A DNA stretch of 64,000 nt from Flavobacterium sp. (GCA_023259675.1 JALRGT010000001.1:1-64000), one strand, 5' to 3'; shown: positions 25,105 through 36,932, counted from the first letter of the stretch. The notes: generated by a model not told the origin, from the sequence alone. A program made the numbers and translations.

Positions 25105-27564
25105 CTATTTCAAAGCATCAATTTGCGCTTGGACTTCTTTCTCCGTTCCTTCAAAATTTTCTACGGTAACTTTACCATTTAAATCGGTAGTTACGGAAGC
25201 AGTCACAACGCCGTTTAGATTGGACTTCTCAATTGTCACCTTATTTTTGCTTTTTTCTAAAATCTTGGTGGTTTCTGCATGGTGTTCACAATTTACATTT
25301 GTACAACCTTTAGCGACACATTCTTCTTCAGACATTGAAATACAGGTTCCAGTTGTTGTACAACAAGAAGCTACATCGGAAACCGTATGACTTCCATTTC
25401 CTAAAATAGGCGCTATTATCAATCCGATTAAACAGGTCAATTTAATCAAAATATTCATGGAAGGCCCAGAAGTATCTTTGAAAGGATCCCCAACTGTATC
25501 CCCCGTAACTGCCGCCTTGTGAGCATCAGAACCTTTATATGTCATTTCGCCATTAATCAAAACACCTGCTTCAAAAGATTTTTTGGCATTGTCCCAAGCA
25601 CCACCGGCATTATTTTGGAAAACCGCCCAAAGAACACCCGAAACGGTAACTCCAGCCATATAACCTCCTAACATTTCCGCAATTAACTGATTGTTACCTC
25701 CATAAACTAATTTCCCTAATAATACGATGGCAATAGGAAAACCGATAGTCAAAATTCCCGGCAACATCATTTCACGTAAAGCGGCTTTGGTTGAAATTTC
25801 GACACATTTCCCATATTCAGGCTTTCCGGTACCTTCCATAATTCCAGGAATTTCCTTGAACTGACGACGCACTTCATAAACCATGTCCATAGCTGCTTTT
25901 CCAACAGAATTCATTGCCAAAGCAGAAAAAACCACTGGAATCATTCCTCCCACAAACAGCATGGCCAGCACTGGAGCTTTAAAAATATTAATTCCGTCTA
26001 TTCCTGTAAAAGTGACATAAGCAGCAAACAAGGCCAACGAAGTCAAGGCTGCTGAAGCAATCGCAAATCCTTTTCCAGTTGCAGCGGTAGTATTCCCGAC
26101 AGAGTCTAAAATATCAGTTCTTGTACGAACTTCTTTTGGCAACTCGCTCATTTCTGCAATTCCTCCCGCATTGTCCGAAATAGGGCCAAAAGCATCAATT
26201 GCCAATTGCATAGCGGTAGTTGCCATCATTGCTGAAGCAGCCAATGCAACTCCATAAAACCCTGCCAATGCATAGGAAGACCAAATCGCCGCGGCAAACA
26301 ATAAAACGGTTGGAAATGTAGAAATCATCCCTGTCGCTAAACCAGCAATAACATTTGTTCCTGCACCAGTACTTGACTTTTGCACAATAGCCATTACCGG
26401 CTTTGTACCTAATCCCGTATAATATTCCGTAACCGATGAGATAGCTCCCCCAACAATTAAACCTATAATCGTAGCATAAAAAACTCTCATGGATGAAATA
26501 TCTTGTAATCCTTCACCAAAAAATTCCATTTTCATATTTGAAGGTAACATGTATTGCACTAAAAAATAACAAGCAATGGCAGTCAAAATAATCGAAACCC
26601 AATTCCCTTTATTCAAAGCCTTTTGTACTTGAGCTTCTTTGGCATTATCATCAGGTATTTTTACCAACATTGTCCCTATTATAGAAAACAAAATTCCAAA
26701 ACCAGCAATTGACATTGGTAACAAAACGGGACCAATTCCTCCAAAAACATCTTCAATTTTACCTCCCATGTCTTTGATAACGTAATTACCCAAAACCATG
26801 GCCGCTAAAACGGTTGCCACATAAGAACCAAACAAATCGGCTCCCATTCCGGCTACATCACCTACATTATCACCCACATTATCCGCAATTGTAGCAGGAT
26901 TACGTGGGTCGTCCTCAGGAATTCCCGCTTCAACTTTACCCACTAAATCAGCACCCACATCGGCAGCTTTAGTATAAATCCCGCCTCCAACACGAGCAAA
27001 CAGTGCAATTGATTCTGCCCCAAAAGAAAACCCTGTTAGTGTTTCCAAAACAATCGTCATATCTTCATTGGAAGTCCAAGTACCATTCATAAAAACAGTG
27101 TAGAATATAATAAAAAATCCGGTCAGACCTAAAACTGCTAATCCAGCAACGCCTAACCCCATAACAGTACCTCCTCCAAAAGAGACTTTTAATGCTTGAG
27201 GCAAACTGGTTCGTGCTGCTTGAGTTGTTCTAACATTGGTTTTTGTCGCAATTCTCATCCCCATATTCCCAGCAAGAGCGGAGAAAAAAGCCCCACAAAT
27301 GAATGCAACAACAATTAAAATATGTGTAGTTGGGACTATAAAAGAGATTACCGCCAAAATGATACTGGCAAGTACTACAAAAATGGTCAACAATCTATAT
27401 TCCGCTTTCAAAAAAGCCAAAGCTCCTTCATAAATGTGTTCTGAAATGGCTGCCATTTTACCATCACCGGCATCTTGTTTTAGTACCCACGCTCTTTTTA
27501 TAATCATAAACAGAAGTCCAATAATTGCCATGACTATTGGCAAATAAATCATAAATGCATTCAT
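25105..27564 (-). CDS. hppA: Membrane-bound (H+/Na+-translocating) pyrophosphatase with C-terminal Cys-rich extension
   Basis: [56 protein letters not shown] and [21 protein letters not shown] motifs; extra C-terminus with six Cys. Confidence 0.97.
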   Translation of the reverse strand: MNAFMIYLPIVMAIIGLLFMIIKRAWVLKQDAGDGKMAAISEHIYEGALAFLKAEYRLLTIFVVLASIILAVISFIVPTTHILIVVAFICGAFFSALAGNMGMRIATKTNVRTTQAARTSLPQALKVSFGGGTVMGLGVAGLAVLGLTGFFIIFYTVFMNGTWTSNEDMTIVLETLTGFSFGAESIALFARVGGGIYTKAADVGADLVGKVEAGIPEDDPRNPATIADNVGDNVGDVAGMGADLFGSYVATVLAAMVLGNYVIKDMGGKIEDVFGGIGPVLLPMSIAGFGILFSIIGTMLVKIPDDNAKEAQVQKALNKGNWVSIILTAIACYFLVQYMLPSNMKMEFFGEGLQDISSMRVFYATIIGLIVGGAISSVTEYYTGLGTKPVMAIVQKSSTGAGTNVIAGLATGMISTFPTVLLFAAAIWSSYALAGFYGVALAASAMMATTAMQLAIDAFGPISDNAGGIAEMSELPKEVRTRTDILDSVGNTTAATGKGFAIASAALTSLALFAAYVTFTGIDGINIFKAPVLAMLFVGGMIPVVFSALAMNSVGKAAMDMVYEVRRQFKEIPGIMEGTGKPEYGKCVEISTKAALREMMLPGILTIGFPIAIVLLGKLVYGGNNQLIAEMLGGYMAGVTVSGVLWAVFQNNAGGAWDNAKKSFEAGVLINGEMTYKGSDAHKAAVTGDTVGDPFKDTSGPSMNILIKLTCLIGLIIAPILGNGSHTVSDVASCCTTTGTCISMSEEECVAKGCTNVNCEHHAETTKILEKSKNKVTIEKSNLNGVVTASVTTDLNGKVTVENFEGTEKEVQAQIDALK

Positions 27565-27615
27565 AAATTCGTTTGGTTTTAGGTTAAACTAATAATGTAA
27601 AAAAACGAATTTAAA

Positions 27616-27654
27616 CAAAAAAGCAATACTCAATTAAGAATATTGCTTTTTTTA
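27616..27654. terminator. Terminator hairpin between ppa and hppA
   Basis: AAAAGCAATACT ... AATATTGCTTTTTTT. Confidence 0.75.
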
Positions 27655-27672
27655 TACAATTTACTGGGATAT

Positions 27673-28227
27673 TTACAATTTAATAGTAAACAATCCTTCC
27701 GGTTTATTTGGAATATTATTAAAACGTTCTTGGCATTCTTTTATAATGGCAAATGCTTCATTAACATCTCCCCAACCTTCAACATCAACTTTTTTGTTTT
27801 CTAAATCTTTATACACTTGAAAGAAATGCTCGATTTCTTTTACTAAGTGAGGATTTATATCTGATAAATTTTCTAATGAATTCCAAATTGGATCAGAAAC
27901 AGGCACACAAATTACTTTCTCGTCCGGTCCTTTATCATCGGCCATATGGAAAACACCGATTGGTTTTACTTCCATAACACATCCAGGAAAAGTTGGTTCA
28001 TTTACCAAAACCAATACATCTAATGGATCTCCATCTAAAGCCAAAGTTTCAGGAATGAATCCATAATCCGCTGGATACATCATTGACGAGAACAACATTC
28101 TGTCAAAACGCATTCTTTTTAAATCAAAATCGTATTCGTATTTATTTCTACTTCCTCTTGGAATTTCGATTAACACATCGAAAGTGGTTAATTTGTCTGC
28201 AGTCATTTTTTTATATCTTAAATTCAA
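27673..28227 (-). CDS. ppa: Inorganic pyrophosphatase (soluble, family I)
   Basis: IEIPRGSRNKYEYD, MMYPADYGFIPETLALDGDPLDVLVL. Confidence 0.97.
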   Translation of the reverse strand: MNLRYKKMTADKLTTFDVLIEIPRGSRNKYEYDFDLKRMRFDRMLFSSMMYPADYGFIPETLALDGDPLDVLVLVNEPTFPGCVMEVKPIGVFHMADDKGPDEKVICVPVSDPIWNSLENLSDINPHLVKEIEHFFQVYKDLENKKVDVEGWGDVNEAFAIIKECQERFNNIPNKPEGLFTIKL

Positions 28228-28305
28228 TTTTTCGATTGCAAAAGTAGTTTAAAAAGCTGTTTCTTACAAGTATTATCTTTTTTAAAACAGAAGAAAATGA
28301 AAGCT

Positions 28306-30786
28306 TTAAAAATAAAACCCAAAGGCCCCTTTAATTGAAAAACGCTGGGTATCTGGGGTATTCAAATAATTGCCTCTCCAAGCAAAATCAATACGCAACA
28401 CTTTGAAGATATTCCCAATTCCGGCACTATATTCCCAGTACACATTCTCTGGAGCAGTATAAATAAGACCTGATGCATTAATGGCTCTATTCGCATCTGA
28501 TACTGTTCCATACACTCCTTTTGCCCCAATAATTTCTCTCCAATTCAATTTTCGCATAAAAGGTACACGAGCAAAAATTCTTCCTCCAAAATTATGCTCC
28601 CACTGCAACGTGGCATATTGATCAGTTACAAATTCATAAAAATTCAAATTACTGAAGGTATTATCAATAGAGAAATAGGATTGATTCCCCGGAATGACAC
28701 TTAACAATCCTAAAGGTATTGTCCCAAAAGTTTTCCCTACCTCCATAATAACATTTGACCTCCCTAATGGACCAATTATAATAGGTTGTTTGTAGTACAG
28801 TTGAATTTTTTCATATTTGAAATCACTATTCAACAACCCTTTAAATCCATGACTGTAATTCACATAGAAACGACTAAACGGACTATCGACATTGCTTCTT
28901 TCCACTCCGTAACCAATCGTTTTTCTATTGGGAGAATATTCGACTTGAAAATTAACTTCCGATTGTTTTACATCACTTTTTTTAGTGGTATTAGTTGCGT
29001 CCGTATAGTAATCTAAACTAAATGTATCCGAAGCCGATTCTAATGTTCTATAAGAAAAGCCGGTCTGAAAGGTTAGATTTTTAACCGGTTCCATTTCAAT
29101 ACCAACATTCGTCAGATTAATATTGGTTAATTTACCGTTGCTACCAGTTGAAAACAAGGAAGACGAAGCAAAACTCCTTCCCAGAACATCATTTGTCGTC
29201 GTTAAACTAGCTCCAATTTGTTCTACATCTCTTCTATTTCCTCCAGAGATAATCAATCGATTTTTCTTATCGACCATCCATTTCCCAGAAATTCCATACT
29301 TGAATTTATCATCATCGAAACCATAAGCAGTATATCCTTGTAAACGCCAAGTGTCATTAGGACCAAAATAGGTTCTTCCTCCTGCCCGTAAACGAATTCC
29401 CTCTACTTCATTGTAACCAAATGTAGAAAATATCGGTCCGAAATCTATATGCCCGAACTGAATATAACCACTTCCTAAAATGGAAACCAAATTATACAAA
29501 CGCTTGAATTTCTTAACCGTTTGCAAGGTATCAAGCATTTTATAGACTCCTCTTTCGTCTTTATTTAAATTTTCAAACCGATTTTCATCCCAATAGGCTT
29601 CAGAACGATTATAAACTTCATTGTCAATATAATTCACTTCATCCTTATAAAAACTCGTTGGTTTTTCTAAATTGAATTTATGATTTTGATACAACGTTGT
29701 TCTTTTTCCATAAACCCCTTTCGAATCTTCTTTTTTATTCAAAGCAAAATCAGACATCATGTGATCGCGTGTCAATAAAAAAACCGAATCGTTTTCTACC
29801 TCAAACTCCTGTTCGATATAAATATCTTTCACCCAGTTAATATTGGCACTTTTAGTAACAGCCATATTAATTTTCTTAATGGCAAAAGTGGTGTCATTTA
29901 CCCAAAAATCGCCTTTGAAAGTCAACTCGTTTTTTCTTCTTGGATAAAACAAAATATTATAGCACCATTTTTTGTCTATATACGCACTGTCTCTTAACAC
30001 ATAATTATAAACATCAATCCCTGTTTTAGAGAGTGGACTTGTAAAACTTTTATCGAAAAACGTCAAGTGATTATTATAAATATCATAATCTGAATACAAA
30101 TCTTTAATGAAAGACAAAATTTGTTGATTATCGCTGAAACCGGAGTTTTTGTTGGCTTTGATTTTCTCTTTTACCTTATTTAATTTATTATTTCCATAAA
30201 CATCAGACAATGATTCATTTATGAAAATTGGCAAATAGGTTTTTCCGGTAACTCTTGAAGTATCGATATGATCAAACACAAATTCCATTCCCTTGAAGAG
30301 CTTACTTTTCATAAAAGCACTATCTATGGTATTCATATCAAACTCCACTTTTTCATATTTCTCCATTTGATATTGATCGAAAAGAGACAGCCCATTTTTA
30401 CGTTTTCTTTCCCATATTTTTCTAAGAATATCCAAAGCTGGATTGTTTTTTTTGGATGTTTTACCGCCATAAATAACCACTTCTTTTAAGGCCTCTGCTT
30501 CACTTAATTGGACTCTGAAATTATAATTAATTCCTTTGGTCAAAACAATTTCTTTATCTGAAAAACCAACCGAAGTAACGATTAATGCGGTATAATTATT
30601 AGGAGACTCGATATAGAAACGCCCGTCTTCATTAGACATAATCCCTATGTTTGAATCTTTAAATATTATATTGGCAAAAGGAACTGGTTGATTCATTTTA
30701 TCGACAACCACTCCGCTTACTTTTGTCTGAGCCGAAATAAAATTTGATACCAAAACAAGCAAAAAAAACAGGACACTTTTTTTCAT
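28306..30786 (-). CDS. DUF5686/carboxypeptidase-like regulatory domain outer-membrane protein
   Basis: Signal peptide, N-terminal VSGVVVDKMNQPVPFANIIFKDSNIGIMSNEDGRF domain, long beta-rich C-terminus ending GAFGFYF. Confidence 0.8.
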   Translation of the reverse strand: MKKSVLFFLLVLVSNFISAQTKVSGVVVDKMNQPVPFANIIFKDSNIGIMSNEDGRFYIESPNNYTALIVTSVGFSDKEIVLTKGINYNFRVQLSEAEALKEVVIYGGKTSKKNNPALDILRKIWERKRKNGLSLFDQYQMEKYEKVEFDMNTIDSAFMKSKLFKGMEFVFDHIDTSRVTGKTYLPIFINESLSDVYGNNKLNKVKEKIKANKNSGFSDNQQILSFIKDLYSDYDIYNNHLTFFDKSFTSPLSKTGIDVYNYVLRDSAYIDKKWCYNILFYPRRKNELTFKGDFWVNDTTFAIKKINMAVTKSANINWVKDIYIEQEFEVENDSVFLLTRDHMMSDFALNKKEDSKGVYGKRTTLYQNHKFNLEKPTSFYKDEVNYIDNEVYNRSEAYWDENRFENLNKDERGVYKMLDTLQTVKKFKRLYNLVSILGSGYIQFGHIDFGPIFSTFGYNEVEGIRLRAGGRTYFGPNDTWRLQGYTAYGFDDDKFKYGISGKWMVDKKNRLIISGGNRRDVEQIGASLTTTNDVLGRSFASSSLFSTGSNGKLTNINLTNVGIEMEPVKNLTFQTGFSYRTLESASDTFSLDYYTDATNTTKKSDVKQSEVNFQVEYSPNRKTIGYGVERSNVDSPFSRFYVNYSHGFKGLLNSDFKYEKIQLYYKQPIIIGPLGRSNVIMEVGKTFGTIPLGLLSVIPGNQSYFSIDNTFSNLNFYEFVTDQYATLQWEHNFGGRIFARVPFMRKLNWREIIGAKGVYGTVSDANRAINASGLIYTAPENVYWEYSAGIGNIFKVLRIDFAWRGNYLNTPDTQRFSIKGAFGFYF

Positions 30787-30807
30787 AATGTTATTTTAAA
30801 AAAAAAC

Positions 30808-30837
30808 TTCATCACACTAACGCATGATGAAGTCTTT
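30808..30837 (-). terminator. pdhB terminator
   Basis: Minus strand ACTTCATCA-TGCGTTAGTG-TGATGAAGTTTTTTTTT. Confidence 0.85.
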
Positions 30838-30855
30838 ATAGTATTGTTTAATGTA

Positions 30856-31833
30856 TTATTTATACATCACTTTTTTCACTGCTTTTACCACATCGTTAGC
30901 ATTTGGCAACCACTCTGCCAATAATACCGGAGAATATGGCGCTGGTGTATCAGCAGTCGTAATTCGTTGAATAGGCGCATCCAGAAAATCGAATGCACGT
31001 TCTTGAACAATATAAGTTATTTCAGAAGCAACACTTGCAAAAGGCCAAGCCTCTTCAAGTACCACTAATCTATTCGTTTTCTTAACAGAAGCTAAAATTG
31101 TGTCATAATCCATTGGACGTACTGTTCTCAAATCCACAATCTCACAAGAGATTCCTTCTTTTGCCAATTCATCCGCTGCGATGTAAGCTTCTTTGATAAT
31201 TTTACCAAAAGAAACAATGGTTACATCTGTTCCTTCACGTTTGATATCGGCAACACCAAGTGGAATTGTATATTCTCCGTCTGGCACTTCACCTTTATCA
31301 CCATACATCTGCTCAGATTCCATAAAAATCACAGGATCATTATCACGGATAGCTGATTTCAAAAGCCCTTTGGCATCATACACATTGGATGGAACCACTA
31401 CTTTAAGCCCAGGAGTATTGGCAAACCAGTTTTCTAAAGCTTGTGAGTGCGTTGCCCCTAATTGTCCTGCAGAAGCAGTTGGTCCACGGAAAACTATCGG
31501 TACATTAAACTGACCTCCCGTCATTTGACGCATTTTGGCCGCATTATTTATAATTTGGTCAATCCCAACTAAACAGAAGTTAAAAGTCATATATTCTACA
31601 ATGGGTCTACAACCGTTCATTGCAGAACCTACTGCAATTCCAGTATAACCTAGTTCAGCAATTGGAGTGTCAATAACTCTTTTTTCACCAAACTCTGCAA
31701 GCATTCCTTTAGATGCTTTGTAGGCACCGTTATATTCAGCAACCTCTTCACCCATTAAGTATACGGACTCATCATGACGCATTTCTTCACTCATTGCTTC
31801 ACAAATCGCCTGTCTAAATTGTATCGTTCTCAT
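30856..31833 (-). CDS. pdhB: Pyruvate dehydrogenase complex E1 component subunit beta
   Basis: FRQAICEAMSEEMRHDESVYLMGEEVAEYNGAYKASKGM; VVLEEAWPFASVASEI. Confidence 0.96.
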   Translation of the reverse strand: MRTIQFRQAICEAMSEEMRHDESVYLMGEEVAEYNGAYKASKGMLAEFGEKRVIDTPIAELGYTGIAVGSAMNGCRPIVEYMTFNFCLVGIDQIINNAAKMRQMTGGQFNVPIVFRGPTASAGQLGATHSQALENWFANTPGLKVVVPSNVYDAKGLLKSAIRDNDPVIFMESEQMYGDKGEVPDGEYTIPLGVADIKREGTDVTIVSFGKIIKEAYIAADELAKEGISCEIVDLRTVRPMDYDTILASVKKTNRLVVLEEAWPFASVASEITYIVQERAFDFLDAPIQRITTADTPAPYSPVLLAEWLPNANDVVKAVKKVMYK

Positions 31834-32094
31834 ATTTATATTGTATGTGTGTAATTTTCGAAGAGCAAAAATAAATATTTTATATCATTTAAATGCATAA
31901 ATTGCTTAAAATAACAAAGGAGTCCATTCCAGTTATACATTTTATATCATTCTGATATCAAATCCTCATACCTGAAAATAAATAGCTTTTATTGAAAATT
32001 AAATTTCAATTGAAGCCACATTGGATTAACTCAAATTATAATATTCAAAATATTATTCTAATTTTGTAATTAAATTTTAGCAAATAAAAAAACG

Positions 32095-32841
32095 ATGAAA
32101 ATACTAGTTTGCATAAGCCACGTTCCTGACACGACTTCGAAAATTAATTTTACCAATGGTGATTCGGAATTCGACACCAACGGCGTTCAATATGTAATCA
32201 ACCCCAATGATGAATTTGCACTCACACGTGCTATTTGGTTCCAAGAAAAACAAGGAGCTACTGTAACAGTCATCAATGTTGGTGGTCCAGAAACCGAACC
32301 TACATTAAGAAAAGCATTAGCAATTGGAGCGAACGAAGCCATTCGTGTAAATGCAAAACCGGAAGACGGTTTTTTTGTTGCCAAACAAATAGCTGAAGTG
32401 ATTAAAAACGGAAATTACGACCTTATCATCGCAGGTAAAGAATCATTAGATTATAATGGAGGAATGGTACCCGGTATGATTGCAGGAATCCTAGATTTCA
32501 ATTTCATCAATAGTTGCACCAGCATAACAGTAGAAGACACCAAAGTAACAGCTATACGCGAAATAGACGGCGGTAGAGAAACGCTCTCATCCTCATTACC
32601 ATTGATCATTGGTGGTCAAAAAGGACTGGTTGAAGAAAAAGATTTACGTATTCCTAACATGAGAGGAATCATGACAGCTCGGACAAAACCATTAACAGTT
32701 GTAGAGCCAATTGAAGCACCAGTTAATACTACTGCTGTAAAATTTGAAAAACCTGCACCTCGTTCTGCCGTAAAATTAGTTTCAGCGGATAACCTAGACG
32801 AGTTAATCAACTTATTACACAACGAAGCGAAAGTTATATAG
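32095..32841 (+). CDS. etfB: Electron transfer flavoprotein subunit beta
   Basis: MKILVCISHVPDTTSKI, INPNDEFALTRAI, ETF beta signature region; followed by etfA. Confidence 0.96.
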   Translation: MKILVCISHVPDTTSKINFTNGDSEFDTNGVQYVINPNDEFALTRAIWFQEKQGATVTVINVGGPETEPTLRKALAIGANEAIRVNAKPEDGFFVAKQIAEVIKNGNYDLIIAGKESLDYNGGMVPGMIAGILDFNFINSCTSITVEDTKVTAIREIDGGRETLSSSLPLIIGGQKGLVEEKDLRIPNMRGIMTARTKPLTVVEPIEAPVNTTAVKFEKPAPRSAVKLVSADNLDELINLLHNEAKVI

Positions 32842-32932
32842 TAACTGTTCAGTGCTCAGTGCGCAACTTGACTCAAGAGTTTTCCTCGAACAGACAAGCA
32901 AACTTTAACCTGAAACTTTAAACAAAAAAAAC

Positions 32933-33913
32933 ATGTCAATATTAATATACGCAGAATACGCTCCCGAAGCTTCGGGAGGAAAATTTAAAAAAGTAGCTTT
33001 AGAGTTAGCTTCCTATGCAAAAAAAGTAGCCGACACTTTAGGAACTACGGTAACCGCTATCACTATAAACGTAGAGGAAGTTTCAGAATTAGCAAAATAC
33101 GGAGTGGACAAAGTTTTAAAAATAAACAATGAAAAACTATCCGGTTTTACAGCAAAAGCTTATGCAGATGTAATACAACAAGCAGCAAAAAAAGAAAGCG
33201 CAAAATTAGTATTACTTTCTTCAACTACAGACAACCTCTATCTATCTCCACTGATAGCTGTCGCATTAGAGGCTGGCTTCGTGTCCAATGTGGTAGAATT
33301 ACCAATAAGCACCTCCCCGTTTCAAGTAAAAAGAACTGCTTTTTCAAACAAAGCTTTCAATATAACTGAAATTAAAACTGACATAAAAGTACTTGCCTTA
33401 GCTAAAAATTCTTTTGGAATTATAGAGAACTCCTCTAATTTAACCGAAGAAGATTTCACTCCTACCATTAACGATGCTGATTTTGGAGTAAAAGTAGAAT
33501 CAGTTGAAAAAGTCGCTGGAAAAGTTTCAATTGCTGATGCCGAAATTGTTGTATCAGGCGGAAGAGGACTAAAAGGACCCGAAAACTGGGGACTAATAGA
33601 AGACTTAGCAGCTGTGCTTGGCGCAGCAACAGCCTGCTCTAAACCAGTATCCGACATGGGATGGAGACCTCATGGAGAACATGTTGGTCAAACAGGAAAA
33701 CCAGTTGCAGCCAATTTATATATTGCCATTGGAATCTCTGGCGCCATACAACACATAGCAGGAATCAATGCCTCAAAAGTAAAAGTGGTCATTAATAGTG
33801 ACCCTGAAGCACCGTTTTTCAAAGTCGCCGACTACGGAATTGTAGGCGATGCTTTTGATGTTGTACCGCGATTAATTGAAAAACTAAAAGCTTTCAAACA
33901 ACAACAATCGTAA
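32933..33913 (+). CDS. etfA: Electron transfer flavoprotein subunit alpha
   Basis: VVSGGRGLKGPENW, GQTGKPVAANLYIAIGISGAIQHIAGI FAD-binding signature. Confidence 0.96.
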   Translation: MSILIYAEYAPEASGGKFKKVALELASYAKKVADTLGTTVTAITINVEEVSELAKYGVDKVLKINNEKLSGFTAKAYADVIQQAAKKESAKLVLLSSTTDNLYLSPLIAVALEAGFVSNVVELPISTSPFQVKRTAFSNKAFNITEIKTDIKVLALAKNSFGIIENSSNLTEEDFTPTINDADFGVKVESVEKVAGKVSIADAEIVVSGGRGLKGPENWGLIEDLAAVLGAATACSKPVSDMGWRPHGEHVGQTGKPVAANLYIAIGISGAIQHIAGINASKVKVVINSDPEAPFFKVADYGIVGDAFDVVPRLIEKLKAFKQQQS

Positions 33914-34052
33914 TTCAATAAAACGAATTAAATTGATACCTGAAAAATAAGATATTCGTATCTTTGCTTACAGGCAGTGTTTTCTTCATTTGAAGATTAC
34001 ATCATTTTTTAAATAAAAAACGTAGTACTAAGTACTTCCCACTTTAACAACT

Positions 34053-34679
34053 ATGAGTTTAGTTAAATTATCCATAAAAGGGATTTCATATAGTCAAACA
34101 CAAAATGGAGCATATGCTTTAATTTTGAACGAAGTTGACGGAGAACGAAAGCTACCTATTGTCATAGGTGCATTTGAAGCACAGTCTATTGCCATTGCCT
34201 TAGAAAAAGAAATTAAACCACCACGCCCTTTAACTCACGATTTATTCAAAAACTTTGCAGAGCGTTTTGATATAACCGTAAAGCAAGTCATCATTCACAA
34301 ATTGGTTGATGGTGTATTTTATTCAAGCATTATATGTGAAAGAGATAAAATAGAAGAAATAATAGATGCCAGAACTTCTGATGCCATTGCTTTAGCTTTA
34401 CGATTTAATGCTCCAATCTATACCTATAAAAATATTTTAGATAAGGCAGGGATTTATTTAAAATCCAACACACAAGAAACAGACAAAGAATCGCAGGAAA
34501 TGGGAGATGTACTTTCTAATCCTGAAACATTTGGACAAGAAGAAAACAAGCCATCCGGCAGAATATACATTAAACACTCTCTTCAAGAATTAAACGAATT
34601 ATTAGAACAGGCTGTTCAACAAGAAGACTATGAGAAAGCAGCCAAAATAAGAGATGAAATTTCAAAAAGAGAATCCTAA
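34053..34679 (+). CDS. Bifunctional nuclease (DUF151) domain protein with C-terminal UVR motif
   Basis: LPIVIGAFEAQSIAIALE, ARTSDAIALALRFNAPIY; C-terminal LLEQAVQQEDYEKAAKIRDEI UVR motif. Confidence 0.9.
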   Translation: MSLVKLSIKGISYSQTQNGAYALILNEVDGERKLPIVIGAFEAQSIAIALEKEIKPPRPLTHDLFKNFAERFDITVKQVIIHKLVDGVFYSSIICERDKIEEIIDARTSDAIALALRFNAPIYTYKNILDKAGIYLKSNTQETDKESQEMGDVLSNPETFGQEENKPSGRIYIKHSLQELNELLEQAVQQEDYEKAAKIRDEISKRES

Positions 34680-34752
34680 ATTCTTAAAATCGCAAGTATA
34701 TTAATTCGTATAAACGATTAAACTACCAACCGAACAATCACATAACGCAACC

Positions 34753-35577
34753 ATGAAGCAATATTTAGATTTAGTACGACATGTAATGGATAATGGTCAC
34801 CAAAAAGGAGACAGAACCGGTACCGGAACCAAAAGTGTTTTCGGTTACCAAATGCGCTTTGATTTAAGTGAAGGTTTCCCCATGGTTACTACCAAAAAAT
34901 TACATTTTAAATCTATCGTTTATGAATTGCTTTGGTTTTTAAAAGGAGATACCAATATTGAATACCTTCAAAAAAACGGTGTCAAAATTTGGGATGCTTG
35001 GGCAGATTCGAAAGGAAATTTAGGCCCTGTATATGGACACCAATGGAGGAATTGGAATAGTGAAGAAATTGATCAAATATCAGATTTGATTACCGAATTA
35101 AAAACAAATCCTAATAGCCGCAGAATGTTAGTTTCCGCATGGAATCCATCTGTACTCCCGGATACTACTAAAACTTTTGAGGAAAACGTTGCCAATAACA
35201 AAGCAGCATTACCACCTTGCCATGCTTTTTTTCAATTTTATGTTGCTGACGGAAAACTATCCTGCCAATTATACCAACGAAGCGCTGATATTTTCTTAGG
35301 TGTTCCTTTTAATATTGCTTCCTATGCGCTTTTAACCATGATGATTGCACAAGTTTGCGATTTAGAAGTCGGAGAATTCATCCATACTTTTGGTGACGCT
35401 CACATCTACAACAATCATTTTGATCAACTCGAATTACAATTATCGCGAGATCCAAAACCATTACCTAGAATGGTTTTAAATCCTGCAATAAAAAATATTT
35501 TCGAATTTGATTTTGAAGATTTCAGCCTTCAAGGATATGAGCCACACGCACTAATAAAAGGAAATGTAGCAGTTTAA
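34753..35577 (+). CDS. thyA: Thymidylate synthase
   Basis: [50 protein letters not shown]. Confidence 0.98.
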   Translation: MKQYLDLVRHVMDNGHQKGDRTGTGTKSVFGYQMRFDLSEGFPMVTTKKLHFKSIVYELLWFLKGDTNIEYLQKNGVKIWDAWADSKGNLGPVYGHQWRNWNSEEIDQISDLITELKTNPNSRRMLVSAWNPSVLPDTTKTFEENVANNKAALPPCHAFFQFYVADGKLSCQLYQRSADIFLGVPFNIASYALLTMMIAQVCDLEVGEFIHTFGDAHIYNNHFDQLELQLSRDPKPLPRMVLNPAIKNIFEFDFEDFSLQGYEPHALIKGNVAV

Positions 35578-35581
35578 AAAA

Positions 35582-35935
35582 TTAAACTACTAAAACTCCA
35601 TTTTCAGCTCCGGCAAAGTCATTCCATTTGTAAGAATCGGCTTCCGTCTCATTAACAAAGGCACCATCAATTACATATTTAAATTCGTAAGAGGCATCTT
35701 TATCTAAATCGAAAACACCTTTAAAGGTTCCGTTTTTTAATTTATTTAAAGCTCCTTCTTCTGGATTCCAATTGTTAAAATCACCAACAACTGATACCTT
35801 TTCCGAATCTTTAGCTTCTACCGAAAAAGTAACTTTACAAACCGGTTTTGTTTTTACATATTGTTTTTTCAATGACATAACTATTTCATTTTTAGATTTA
35901 TGCAACAAAGAAAACAAAATCATTCGAACCGACAA
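35582..35935 (-). CDS. Isoamylase early-set / AMPK-type glycogen-binding domain protein
   Basis: VTFSVEAKDSEKVSVVGDFNNWNPEEGALNKLKNGTFKGVFDLDKDASYEFKYVIDG. True start may be internal MSLKKQYVKTKP at 35878. Confidence 0.85.
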   Translation of the reverse strand: MSVRMILFSLLHKSKNEIVMSLKKQYVKTKPVCKVTFSVEAKDSEKVSVVGDFNNWNPEEGALNKLKNGTFKGVFDLDKDASYEFKYVIDGAFVNETEADSYKWNDFAGAENGVLVV

Positions 35936-36105
35936 AGCACCTGTTGAAGTTTTAGGATTATGACAAAAAGTTTAGATGTTTTTAAATGTATCTGCAATCA
36001 ATGTCGTTTAAAATTCTTGTATTCTAATTATTAGGCACAAATATTCAACAAACAAAATAGCAACATTCTAAAATAAATTTTACCTTTATAATCTAAAATT
36101 CAACT

Positions 36106-36438
36106 ATGGATAAAGAGCAACATGAACTATATGAATATGCCCGGAGAAGGATAAAGCAAAAAAAGAGACTTTATTTTCACTTTGTACTATTAATACTAGG
36201 TAGCTTATTTTTGTTTTTATCAGCCAAAATTTTCAATATCTGGCCAGATAACAGTTGGAATATTTGGATAATTACTATCTGGATTTTTATCTTTATTTTA
36301 CATTTCATAAAAGTATTTATCACGGATCGTTTTATGAATAAAAACTGGGAAAGAGAACAAATTGACAGACTTGTTACTTTACAACAAAATAAAATAAAGC
36401 AATTGGAATCTCAAATAACCGATGAGAACCCAACATAA
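36106..36438 (+). CDS. 2TM domain-containing protein
   Basis: YEYARRRIKQKKRLYFHFVLLILGSLFLFL with two TM helices. Confidence 0.75.
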   Translation: MDKEQHELYEYARRRIKQKKRLYFHFVLLILGSLFLFLSAKIFNIWPDNSWNIWIITIWIFIFILHFIKVFITDRFMNKNWEREQIDRLVTLQQNKIKQLESQITDENPT

Positions 36439-36449
36439 GCACTAACACT

Positions 36450-36932
36450 ATGATTATAATGATTGCAGCTGCAGCTGAAAACAATGCGCTTGGAAAAAAC
36501 AACGAATTAGTCTGGCACTTACCAAATGATTTTAAAAGATTTAAAAATCTTACTTCAGGACACCATATCATTATGGGAAGAAAAACATTTGAAAGTTTTC
36601 CAAAACCTCTTCCTAACAGAACCCATATCGTAATAACACGCCAAGAGAATTACAACCCAGAAGGATGTATCGTTGTAAATAGTATTGAAAAGGCAATAGA
36701 AATATGCCCAAAAAACGAAACTTCATTTATTATTGGCGGAGGCGAAATTTATAATTTAGGAATTCCTTTTTCTGACAAAATTGAACTTACGTTAGTACAC
36801 CACAACTTTGATGCGGATGCTTTTTTTCCTAAAATTAATACCGATGAATGGGAAATAGCACAATCAGAGTTTCATCCAAAAGACGACAAACACTTATTTG
36901 ATTACACCTATCAAACTTACATTAGAAAATAA
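36450..36932 (+). CDS. folA: Dihydrofolate reductase
   Basis: MIAAAAENNALGKNNELVWHLPNDFKRFKNLTSGHHIIMGRKTFES; IIGGGEIYNL. Confidence 0.97.
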   Translation: MIIMIAAAAENNALGKNNELVWHLPNDFKRFKNLTSGHHIIMGRKTFESFPKPLPNRTHIVITRQENYNPEGCIVVNSIEKAIEICPKNETSFIIGGGEIYNLGIPFSDKIELTLVHHNFDADAFFPKINTDEWEIAQSEFHPKDDKHLFDYTYQTYIRK

